From assembly GCA_008508345.1 (NCBI GenBank), contig QNGE01000133.1, forward strand, positions 86,473-150,472: 64,000 nt of DNA, in the 5' to 3' direction. A program made the translations under genes and the position numbers. Positions 1 through 12,600 of the stretch are shown here, in pieces. The notes beneath the pieces were generated by a model that was not told where the DNA came from, made no database searches, and was given only the letters and a program-made list of their open reading frames with translations. Source of the DNA: Paragonimus westermani (taxonomy: Eukaryota; Platyhelminthes; Trematoda; Plagiorchiida; Troglotrematidae). Within the stretch, counting starts at the first letter, position 1. Each line of letters begins with the position of its first letter.

Positions 1-516
1 AGACGTGAGACCAACTTTCGTTTCCTCTTCCTGCAGATAGAGCTCCGCTCAAAACATCAAAACGTGTACTGAACTGTTATGCGATTCGTACAAGACATAC
101 ATTCAACAATGTGGCTGTGATTGCCAGTTGAAGTATGGTGAAGACTGGCTATAAAGTGAATTACTTGCGAAGTTTACTGGTCAATACAAGCGAATGCACC
201 AACTGGTTATCCTGGTAATGAGTATCCCAGAATTAATGAATTATTACAAGTACTCGTATTACACGCATTACGCCGATCATTGAAAATAAACATTCATTGC
301 ACCCCAAAAGTACTGATCATCAATGAGCGTTGCATAGTCCAATTACCATTCTCGATTGGAATTACCCTTAGATATGTCGAGGGTTTCAGTTTAGAGAAAC
401 AAACCTGTAAGTTCACAGATAATTCTTCGTTCCATTCGGGATGATCAGTTCCATACTTTATGGACGATTTTAGCTATAAGGGAGATAACTTTGGTGAGCA
501 TACGTAATTGACTTAC
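1..516. other. Intron of gene B, no feature seen
   Basis: Intronic sequence following the DPY/FAGK exon. I looked for the next C2C exon (an NPxWN-like motif on the minus strand) and did not find it. Confidence 0.6.
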
Positions 517-620
517 CGATTTTCCGGCAAAGTTTAAAATCATATACGGATCTGCAAACTCTTTTTCCGTATCTGTTCGAGACATGAGATTTTTCAAACC
601 TCTGAACGTGTCCGGGTCCA
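517..620 (-). CDS. Gene B exon: C2C loop-1 region
   Basis: The acceptor tacatttcag is followed by two bases completing an ATG (Met) codon. The peptide runs MDPDTFRGL to KEFADPYMILNFAGKS, and the donor is GTAAGTC in phase 0. It matches the dysferlin segment with VDPFVEVSFAGK. The DPY aspartate of calcium-binding loop 1 is present. The following C2C exon (normally NPQWN-like) was not found in 1-516 and must lie beyond the left edge. Confidence 0.9.
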
Positions 621-3600
621 CTGAAATGTATAAGCGATATATCATTTGCACGTAACTCCTGTTTCTAGAATAATTACGACACATTTGGTATCACTCAGAT
701 GTAACACGAGTTGATGAACAACTGACTTCAATTACTGAAATGCTGAAAGTTATGATAAATGCGTATATGGAAATGTCAGAAAGTGCAGAAGTGTTTATAA
801 CTTTCTGTGATAGTCAGTCTTTCATTTATGCTTTAATGGTAAACGGTATGAAGAGTTTCTGTGCGTTCGCTAACATTAATCGTTATGGATTTAATGTCTC
901 TGTGAACTCTCAAAAAGGTTGTCATGTCTAACATTTCGCACTAGAATAGAACGTACACTTTGGTTGCCGTATTCATTACACGCGACAATTCAAACATTAA
1001 GTCATGCACGCTTAGAACTTGCTTCACTTTTATTTTATGTAACGTAATTTGTGAGTCTGTATTAGGTGGGTAAAGTCATGTGCGCTTTTATGTCTAAATT
1101 ATTCTCTCATAAAAACACTCAGTTCATCTATCTCCGATTTGCTTCGGCAATATTGTAAAGATTGCTTCCGTGAATTGACATGTGCATTAAGTCTCGAATA
1201 ATTTCAAGGCAACTACTCGTATGTTACTTTGTTTATGTCTAAGCCGTTTGTTGGCCTATAATTCTGGTTTTATGTTAGCTGCGGTAATTTATAAGGTGCA
1301 AGCTGGTAAAATCGTTCTAATCACGACCACTTTGGACGTTTAGGTTCCGTTGAGACAGACTGAATAGTTTGGCTGCATAGTGGTTAAGTGGTTGAAATCA
1401 CTGTTGGTCACCATCGAGTAGACAAATTAAGATTGAATAGTTTTCGTGGCGTATCGTTTCTTAAAATAAACCTCTTATTTCCAAAGCACATTGGTTATAC
1501 TACGTTTGTGAAACAGCACACGACCTGAATCAACGGAAAGGTTAATGTTGAATAACTTACTTCTGGGCAGATCTTCTGCCAGGAACAAGCGAACTTTGAA
1601 CACGGCTGGTCGAAGCTGTACACCTGCTGGCCGCAGAAGATTCCTACAAAAAGATTCATGATTAAAGTTCATCTATTTCCAAAGTACTTACGCCTCAATA
1701 TCCTCTTCACCATCCGCATCGATTGGCTTCATGCTCTGGAAACCAGAAATTCCGGAAGGCATCATGTCAACTAAGCAAATTTACACATTTGCAACACTTT
1801 TTTAAAACTGCGCTAACTCCTTCGCTATAACAGTTCACAATTACCATATTAACTATTTAAGCCCAGTAATATTTTACAGATCTCGAGAAGACAAAGTTTA
1901 AAATACCAACATAGTGACAAGTGCAGTTAGTACCAAAGGACTACAACGAATGCGACACACTATCGTCCCCAGCAAGGGTTAGTTCCAGAAAACATAATGA
2001 TGTGCGTGTATGGATACAGGAAAATCTAACTCATCTCAACAAGTTTATTCCTGGACAATTCTTCTAGTGAGAGAGCATTCTTAGGCCACTTTATCTCGCG
2101 AAAATTTTTCCTCGACTCAAACCAAACTGGAACAAGTAACTTCAGTTACATTATAATTTAACCATGTTATAACTTACTAACAGCATTTAACAAACGTCTG
2201 CTACTGATATGAAAGTGTGTCATTCTGGACACGGGCACCTTAAAGTTAATGAAAGCGTTCACGTTTAGGCAACACGTTTGATGGAAATGCTATTTTTTTT
2301 CCAGGATGACACCGAAGTTGCGCTACGAGGATGAAGATTAGATTTTTTCGGCTTTTCCGCTAATAGTTATTGCTAGTTTTTTCTGAAACCTGTTGTAGAT
2401 AAATGTTCTAGGAATTTTATGAGAATAGAAGTAAACCATGCTATACTAAGGACAACTTCCGAACATGAATTTTGTAGGCCAACCCACCTAATGATATGGT
2501 CTAATCATTCCATTCTTCTTCGAAATAACTCAGTATAAATGCATTTCATGATCGAGAATCGGTAACTCTGTGCAATCAATTGGATGTTGATTAGGTGGAC
2601 TCTAAATTAACAAAATCTTAAGCCCTCGTTATCACTTATGAGTACTTTGCGAACGAAATTCCTCCATTTTTCAACTAGATGTAGAGTGCACCGCGTGCCG
2701 TCCGCTCAGCAGAAGTTACGACTGAATGCATCCATGACAACCCTATCAATGCCAGTCTGACGTTGTCCAGACTTAAGTGCAAGTTTCGCTGGAAGCGCTT
2801 TAGTGTATGCATTAGAAGATCGTAGGCCCTGAGGCGCTCATGGGTGACCAACGAGTAAACCACACACTTTATGATGGTCAAGTGTTTATGAACAGATTCA
2901 TTTTGTACTCAGAAAGGTAGATTCTGAAAGACATAAGTTGTCGCTTAAATCTATAATTCTTTCCCCCCACATTCGGTAAATTAGATCAATACAGTATACG
3001 GCAAGAAACCAAACGGATTTTCTTCAGTAATGGGGTCACTTTTCATGTTCGTAAATACGAGACCTACATGTTGTATTCCGGTATTGGTGATGCACTCTGT
3101 TGAGAGCCCCTATTTCCTTGTCATGTTGCTTAAATTTATTTCTACTTATCTAGTCAGTGAGCTATAAGAACCATCATGTTTCGATTCCAATTTAAAAAGG
3201 AGCTACAGTTTGAATTTGGACTGGATTACTAGTCGTATAGTTATAGTCTTATAGTTACCAGTCTTATAGTTGCAGTGTAAATTTAACGTTTGACTAACTT
3301 TAATTTTCGTCAGCAGAACATGCAAATCTCAGAAACTAGCTGGAATCACCCTGCATTCACGCAAACTATCCAAAGCGTGTTCGACAGTAGGTAGCAACAT
3401 TTTTGTTTGTGAATCGTTCCGATAGCCTGGAATTGTCAGTTGTTTGACACGATTTACTGAATGGACAACAGTGACACCACGTCGGAAAAGGTATGCGGTC
3501 CCTGTCGCCCACCCCATCCCCAACAGTCCACACGCATGTAAATTGATCGTATACATGCATACACAGCATACACTAACTATCTAGCCTTGTTTGCGTCTGG

Positions 3601-6600
3601 GCTCGTCACGTGGTGACCTCAGGTGAACCGTGAACCCGTGCATTCTATTGGTAGATTGTCCACACACCGCGTGTTAAACACACATACACTCATTTGAAGC
3701 CTGTACAATGTGAATTTTCTGATTTAACTCACTTGATAAAGGCTATCCGAGAGGATCGAAACGTTGCGAAACCGATAATTTTTTGGTTTTTAAATCGTTG
3801 TGGATTTACTTAATAATAACAAAATAATAGTGTTGTTATTCTGGTTGTGTTAGGCCACTTCTTAGAAACGAAGAAATTGCCATTGTTGTCTGTAAGCGAG
3901 AATTGTTTTAAGTGACCATTGCTCGTCTTCCAACTGCCTGCCGATAGCTAGAAATTCGAAGTCCATGCGTCCGGCTAAGTCGTACCATTCAGATTGTCCT
4001 CGCTTCGTGTTTTACCTGGTGATGACTCCCAACTGATAGCTGAATGTTCATGCTACCGTCCCCATCCTGTGGAAGATATTGCTTCCAATGAATAGGAGGA
4101 GCGAAGGATCACAAAGAGGGATATGATAATTTGTTCTTCAAGCTAGCAAAAGGGTCTGTATAAACTGGGACAATTCTCGTCTTACTGTTTACTTCTAAGA
4201 GCGATATGGTCTTGACATGTAGGGTGATCCATCATCCAGCACAACATACAAATATATGCTCTTATATAACCACGGGGAGAACTAATTCAGTGCTTGGGTG
4301 TGTCTGATAAATTGCAACCTGCTAGAGCTCATTGCGACGATGTCATCAGTGTGTACTTTCGGGCGCAGACTTGACTGTTTTTCGTAAATATTTCCTACCC
4401 ATATCTTGATAATGGTTGGCCCTCCAAAACAGAATATCTACCGACTTCTTTTTCCACTTTAAATCGTAAAAGGCAGATTCAGATGTATGTACCATTCCTC
4501 AACCCCCTCCGATCTATGAAGTTCCAGTGGTTCTTGTGGTTCCCACGGATCCCACGCAGATATTTGCTGTATGGTAATTCTTGTAATTGAAATTTGAATG
4601 CTTCGAACCATTTTAACAACTCACTGGTGCTTCGTCGCCGGGACCAAGGATAACTATTGAAATCTTCAAATATCCCTTTGCGCCAGCCATTGGGTCATCA
4701 GGATTGCTGAGTAGAAGCCATTTGTTCAACATGCTGTGCCGATTTTCTTCATAGACAACAGACAAGTCGAACTTGAATGAACCAATCAGAGAGTCTTTCC
4801 TCAGATGATGAGAGTTATACACGCTGAATGTGATCGTCTGATCCAAAAGGTCAGCTGGGGATTCATGGAAATTGAAAAAAAACATCTCATTCCAGTAGGG
4901 GGAGTTGGTGGAGTTTTTCACATGTGTCTCTTTCCTTCTGTTCCAACAGGTGACTTTGCAGACAGGTGAAACGTTGCCTCCTTGTAATTGACGAGCCTCA
5001 ACAACCTTTACACGAATCTGAATTGACATATGAAAGGTGTGAAGTTCACACCTTAAGTAGTTTAGAATGAAATCGCCGATATGTAATAGTAAACAGTGGT
5101 AGTCAACTTAGCTAGTGAGATAGAAAGAACTCACACTACTTGTTTGATTAGCCGAACATTTTTTTAAAAACAACTCATTTAAACTATCTCACTTGACAGC
5201 AAAAAATGAGTTTTGAAAATTCCTTTAACTGTACATTGTGTACAGCTCACGCAACTTTTCCATTCCTGATGCGTAATTTGATTACTTTACTGAGATTTTG
5301 AAGAATAAATGGCTTTTGTTTTTGTTATAAACTACAGCTGAACTCACTAGACTTTTAACGATTTATCGGACGGTTGAAAAGCTGACAACCTCTGGAAGCA
5401 GTTATTCAAAACATACGTACTGCAGCAGTGGTTGATGGGAGTAGCCTATTCCATACGAGGTAATATCTGACAGCCTCAGACAAGTGGGTGGGGACTCACG
5501 TAGCGTCTATTATTGGCGGCTTTTAGTTTGCGTTCATCGGAGCAACTAAAAAACTATTCACTCTTTTGGTCACTTTCACTTTGATTTCAAGAGCTAATCA
5601 TTTCAAATAAAAATTTTGTTCGTGTTCCTTGTCATCATCAGATGGCTCATTCGTCGGTGGTCGTTCACACGCTGATGTCAAGCCCATAACTGAGTGTGCG
5701 TATGAAGTATTTTGTTGCATGTCCGTAATTTATCGAACGCAGATTGTCATTAAAACTTGCCGCTGGTTGAGCTATTTCTTATACTAGTTATGCCAACTCT
5801 TTTTGACTCAATTCTCTAAACGAATATATATACGATGGATGAAAGTATCATAAAACCAATGTTTATCAATACCGTACCATAAATTAATACACAGTGCCAT
5901 TTTATTGCATTCAGATGCTTTATGAAAAGTTGTAAACGTTTTGCTTGACCGAACAGCTTTACAAGAAATCCTGTGTGAATTGACCAAAGTACCGAAATAT
6001 AAGCAAAGAACAACTGAGATTGCCAGTGGTCACACATCACACAACTCGCCAAATAAGAGCACGTTTGTACCAAGTTGAGTGAGGTTGATCCTACTTTCTG
6101 ACTCATGGAAAATCAAGTTTTCCTAATAAACCGTCTTCTGTTGGCCTTTAGAATTTTCATAAGCCTCCGACCTGCCAGATCGGTCCAGATTTTCACAACA
6201 TAAGGTAAGAGGTAGTATTTCTATAAGAGCAAACAAACAGAGTAGTTTGTGCTGTACACTATTTCGTCCACTCCCTCGTGCGTCTATTGCATACCAAATT
6301 TGAGTCAGTGTACATCACAGTCGATCGGCAAACCATGTCAACATTCATTACTGAAATTCTCGTTCAAACATTCATTTGAACGATCAGCCACTTGTCCGAT
6401 TCTATTTACTCAAGCATGTGCTGATCAAGACGTGATAGTCATAGCACGTGCAGCATATGAATGGATGTGTCTGCCAAGACCAACGTACCAGCTGACTGCG
6501 TGGAGGTTTCTAAAATAAACCCTTAATCGATCTGGTCTGTCCCATCTCCAAGTGCATATGTGTGAAACCCGTACAATCAGGACTGTTAGGTAGACCCAAA

Positions 6601-9600
6601 TACAGACGACAACATTCATTAGAAAGACAGTCCAGTGGATTGTTGTTAGAACAAATGGACTATTCTTTACAAGTTATGAGTACTAACCGGTTTAAATCAC
6701 ACGATGTTAAACCAAATTATCTTTCAAGGCTCCCCACAATTATTGCTGTTATCTGAGTTAAATGCCCAGCAGGACGTTTTTTTAAAGTAACAACTTCCAT
6801 CTGTTGTCTCGGCTACAAATTGCTGGCTGTTTATGAGGTACAAACCGACGAATCGTGAGTTCGTATAAGAGTCCGTATGGTCAGTCCATCTACTCTCAAT
6901 TGCAGGTTCCAACCGAAACATTCGGGACGGCTAATTAACGGCAACAGTAATGGTGTGGTGGATCGTCAGGTCGGAGGTGCGAGTTTTCGAACGCTCGGCC
7001 GAATACCTCAACGCGGGAGAGGTACGTTCAAAAGCCTGTTGCGATCGAATCAAGAACAACGTGCGCGACCGGGTGAGTCATCGCTCGACTGGATCGGACC
7101 AACGGGCAAGGCAGGGCAGGCGAAATACGACAGACGGCCAGATCGGAGGCGTGGTTTTTCCAACATTTAAAGGAACATCTCGACACGATGTTGGAATACG
7201 GTCAAGGCCAACATTGGGTGGATGGCGGACAACACGAGCAGCCGGACGAGCCATCGCGCAACGAGGAATGGCAAGCGGAAAACCCCCCGACAGAAGGCAC
7301 CGATCACACATGTAAACCGGTCAGAAGTGCACACGACGTGAGAGCGGAAACCGGGGAGTGTTGCGGGTTGGAATTATGACTCATAAACGAGAGAGCGCGC
7401 GTTGCATGAGACTGGCGATTTGGACAATAAAGATTGTGCTTTATTGGACGCCTTCTCGCTACAATAGTACGTAAAGTAGCCTGTCTGACATTCACCTTCT
7501 AATAATACTACAACTAAAGTTCACTCAACAGTCTCATTCAGCTAGATAAATGTGAGAAACGACAGGTGTTTGATCACCAGTGTGAAGAAACATTTGCCTA
7601 AATGGGTAGAGAGCTCTGTATTACAGAAAAACGACAATGTCGTTGAAACACGCAAGTAACCAGTGTTCTCAGTCGCAAGACACGTTCTGATCACTGGTCA
7701 CGTTATCGAATCGGTTTGTGTATTCAGAATCCTATTACGCCACTCCAATCCAAGATTCTTGCGGTTTGATGAGGCGGTCGCAATCAATCGACTGAAGCCG
7801 ATTCTGTGTGTTCAAAAACAATTGCTCGTAAATATGAGAACGGTTTGATCTTAACGACCGGAGTAAAAGAATGTATTTGTTTGAAAATTCACGGTAAGCC
7901 AGTTTATTCGACAAGTGTTTCATGAATTCACCGACCCAACTGTACGACCGCTTCTGCCATTTTTACCTATCCTTGGTTGAAAAACAGAAGTTTATTATTG
8001 AACTTTACAACTTGGTTGTTACCAGCAGGCTGTTTTATGTACCAGGTTGTTTGGTTATATGTGTCAGTAATAAAACCCCAAATAAACGTAGTCTGTTCTA
8101 GAGACTTTTCGGTGTTACTCGAGTGATGTGGGAAGATGACGAAGTGGTAACCGTGCAGAATGCGGACAGCTTTTCGAGAATTCAACTTAAAATTTTTAAT
8201 AATAAAGCACCCAATGAATGAAGACTTTCAACCAAAGGGGATCGTATTTGCTCTTATCTTTCAATATGTTTCGTGATGCACAAACCAAGCATTCTGTGAA
8301 TGTCCGGAACGCAGCCGAGGGCTAGATTTTCACAACCAATTTCCTCAATTAATCTGAGCACCATCCAACTGCAACGGACTTTGTGCGGCAAAGTTTGTGA
8401 CAGAATATGAACACTTTAAATTCGGAGTGTTAAAATAAATTTCTCAAGACAAACGAAAAATCTTTGAGTGATGGAAGGTATACACTACGCTTGGAGGCAG
8501 ATAGCGGATTTTGTACCTAACATTCATGTTCAGTATGCGACAATGTGCGCAAGCTACCAACTACAGGCTGTGAAACGTGCTTATAGAAAATCTGGTGTGG
8601 AAAGCAGCTTGTGTATCACCAGTCACCTTTTATGACTTCAAGTACTGGTGAAGGTCTGATTTATGCTTGTTTCTTGTACTGTGGGAAAAGTAAACCAGAG
8701 ATTTGTTGGCAGAATTAGTGGTCATCTTCAAGGCACTAACTTCGACGGTTACGTGCCGACATATGGTTCTTATTGTGTCTGAGGAACTTTTTTTTTTTAC
8801 CCGCACCCCAATGAGTTGATTAGGTTGAATCGGTGAGCACATTACAATGAAGCAGAATAAATAGAGGCTAAATACAGTGTTTCAAAACACCGAAGGTACA
8901 GTTAGTTGTGCTGTCTTAGGCTAGGGCTAATGTAAAGCTTTTTGCTCTAGCACAGTTCGAAAACCAGTTAGGTGAACTAAGCGCTCATGAACAATTGTAA
9001 ACAGCACATGTTTTCAGTGGGAGCATTCTACATCAAAAAACAACCTGAAAGTCTTGAGGTTTTGAAGAATAGGTTTGATGTATGTTTCTGTGTGTGGTAC
9101 TGGGTGCGCTGCCACCACCACTGCCACCGGAAGCACGTGTGTCCTCCTCCGGTAGAGTTTCCTTTAGTTTCAAGGGTGGTTTGAGGGTTTCCTTCGAGCC
9201 GGCGTTCTTATCATCCTGTTTGGGTACAGTGTCGTCTTTCCCTGCCTCCGAATTTACTGCAACAGAAGTGTTCGAGTTTGAACAATACAGTAAGAAATTT
9301 AACTGTTCGACTTATGCTATTTTGCATAAAGTTCGTCAAATGATTTATATTTTAGTAAACATCTACTAAAGAACCATGAGTTTCACTTGTAAAGTTGGTA
9401 AGCACAGTTTTGTCACAGTTATAAGTTGTGTTATAAGTTGTGTTTGTCACTATTTTCTTGGATGTACTGATTGAAGTATCAATAGAATTGGTTGCTTCAT
9501 GTGCATTAAACCCTAAGTTTGAATCTTTCTTAATAACCAGACTTGTTATAAATGATCGTTTCAAAAGAAAACAGAGCACTTTTACATAACTAACTTTTTT

Positions 9601-12600
9601 AAACTACAGCTGAAACAAGTGTTGTCATGTACAGATAATGACTTTTCTCTCACAGGACAACAAATTGTTATTCAAAAGCTCGTTGAGAGCTTATTACCTT
9701 CTGCGCACCAAATATCCCGCCTAAATGTGTATTGATGCATCACAAATGAAAGAATATTTTTGTACAGGCTTTGATTATTGCCGTCACGAAGTAGCTTGAG
9801 CACAGCGAAAATTGCGGTACAGATTCGGACAACGGTGTACAATGATTTATGGGGCATTGTGGCCCAGTCCTGAAATGCACTGTTCCGCATTTGGTTCACT
9901 CTATCAAGACATAGGGGACAAGCTCACAAGGGTTTATGAACGCCCTAAGCGCGGATGTAACAAACGAGCACTTATGGTTGACTCAGCTGTCCGAATTGTG
10001 CTGTAAAGGCTCTTATTAGGTCACTGTTAGGGTCACCTATTACTGATGTGATGATGTTCAGTGTATTTGAGAGGTAGTGTATCTTCTGCGCCAGTTGCAA
10101 GAAAACTGGCTCTCTGTTATTACATGCCAGTTTTGTGGACTTCGCCAAAACGTCAGGTTTTATTAGGTAGCACGCACCGCGTAAAGTAATAGGCAGGTGT
10201 GGCTGTTCACGAAAGTTCCTTCAGCAAAGTAAGATGCTACACAGGCTTGAAGACAAAGATTTCATGATGTGGATCAACGTCGGGGGAACTTGACATTGCA
10301 GCTGACATGAAGTGGTAGTGTACTATAGCTCTAACAATATTCAGACCATGCACTTTTATTATGTTTGTCTTCGCCTTCGGCCAAATAGTCAGCGCAATGT
10401 TTAACCGTTTGGCTTGCCATTTAACAATTTACATACTATTCTTTGCGGGTGACTTCGTGATTCTTTAGTGTATTGCGGGATGACCTTCGTTGAAAAAACG
10501 CCGCTTATATCCTCAGCAATCAAATTCAGGTTGAACGTCAGAATATGTGAGACGTTTTCTTCATCATGCCTCTCGTAAGCGGGTGCATAGACCAGGCCTA
10601 TTAGCTATATTCAGCCGAACGTAAGTTTCTTTCACCTGGGCATAGGTATACTTTACAAGCACTTTGGGGATTTAGAATGCTTCAGACTAAACGCCACTCA
10701 TATTTGACCGCAGCCTTCGTGATTAGATAAGGCTTTCGGTTAGCTCCCTTCAAAAGGGAGCGTTAGACTCTAGTTTCACTGTCATTACAGCTCATCATTA
10801 GTTCATATCTGGGTTTGCACTCCCGTCCCAGTTCTTGTGAGATGGTATGTTAACCACAACACCAGTCCTCTCATAACAGGCATGACCGAGTGGTCATATC
10901 CAAACATTCAAGCAAGACTTTGTTTGGATAGCGTTCAGTTTACCCAGTCACTTCGAAAAGAAAATGAACAGAGTCGCTCTTTTCAGCCCATTTGGTAAAG
11001 CCGTAATCAGGACTTCTCACTTAGGTTACAGTTAGCCTATATTAAACCAAGTGAGCATGTCTGGGATTTCGATTTTTTCAAACTGAACTGAAGTGCAAAT
11101 CCCAGTGTGGACGAAGATATACATTAATTATGAATTATAATTAAAACAAAAATCAGGTCTAATGCTCCCTTTCGAAGTGGGCTAGTTGAAACCCTTATCT
11201 GAATACGAAGGCTACGATCAAGTCTAGATAGTACTCATTTTGAAATAAGCATACTTATCTGCTTGTTTCCGGAAAGTCATCTAAATATTAATGTGGCCGG
11301 CATTATAATCTTTGTAACTGGTCTGTAAAACGCATCCGGATGAATCACACAATAAAGATGTGAACAGAAAGGCTTCTGTAGCAGACGATGATAAGTTGCA
11401 CCTTACTGTACACAATAGTGCCAACATGATAAACACTTCATCGTTGCGTTCAAAAATAGTCAAGTCAGTTTTGCTTGGTACATCTGTGCTTTGTATCAAT
11501 GAAAGTGCATGTCATGTTATGACATCAGTAACTCAACCTGGCTAACAACCAACAGTGCAACTAAATTAAGTATGTTGTTAATACACGTGTTCTAAAGACA
11601 CTTCGTTTTGAATTGGATGGTGTTTACTTCAAGTCCCAAACATGCAAATTAACAGTTCAGATCCACCACACATAATAGACCTTAGTCGGCAAGGCGTATA
11701 ATCGGAAGCATCCACAAGAGGGTTATTTTTCTCGTTGTGATTTGCCTGCCACCCTTGGTGACTTAGTCACATATGCAGATGTTTCATAAACTATCTTTGA
11801 CTGGTTTAAAAATTAAAAGTTGGGTCAGCACAACAAACATCCCCATATTTACATAACACCTATGGTAACTGTATGTAGAAAAACAAACTCCCATCGCCTA
11901 ATCGAACATCACTGCTACTCGCTTTCAAACCGTATTCTGAGATATCCGTGAGATACTGAGGTTGAAATTCAGTTATTCGCCACAAACTGTGTGCAGTAAC
12001 GTATTTTTTAAATTTCTTGGCCCAATGCCAAATGTTTGGTGGGTCCCATATATTCGGTGCGACATTCCGGTCGGAGAAATTTAGCGGTGACTTCTTTGCT
12101 TATGCGAGTTCACTTCGTGGTTGTAACAGAAATTTTGTCTACTGTCATGGGTTTCTGCTTTTCTGCCTACAGAGTCAAGCATGCCTATCCGAAGGCGTGC
12201 TTCAATATAGTTATCCGAATAGGGCTTCGGTGTACTGCAAACGACCATCTAAAGTTTGGGATTCTGGAAGCCGAACGCATTAGTTGTACGCTTTCCAAAC
12301 ACCTACCTGGTGTGAGTTGATATTCTGGACCCAAATAAGATAAGTGTGGACTCTTTGAAATGAAGAGATTAGACATGAAGGTGAGCAAGCCAAGGTTATT
12401 CAAAGGCCGAATAACGTCCTCGTAATTATTCCCGTATTCATTCCTGAGTCGTCCTCATGGGTTGTTCAGTTCGTACGATGTCCCAAAAATGAGAACACCA
12501 CAAACGTAAACGGATCGGGTGGGAGAAATCATCTTCAACTACTCCAAAACAACTCGTTTCTTAAGTGGGCATTCTGGCTAAACGTTCAGATTTGAACTGT

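Larger units (their letters stand above)
1736..4624. other. Intron of gene B with a retroelement remnant
   Basis: 2.9-kb intron. Apart from the tatagtt repeat (3228-3275) and the hammerhead-like remnant (3570-3835) I see no feature. The open frames near 2.7 and 3.4 kb lack splice context and homology. Confidence 0.6.

Noticed and set aside
5015..5029. ATG just before the C2B exon as the start of gene B
   Set aside because: The phase-matched upstream exon ending in KPQDFQ and the acceptor directly before IRV make this ATG intronic.
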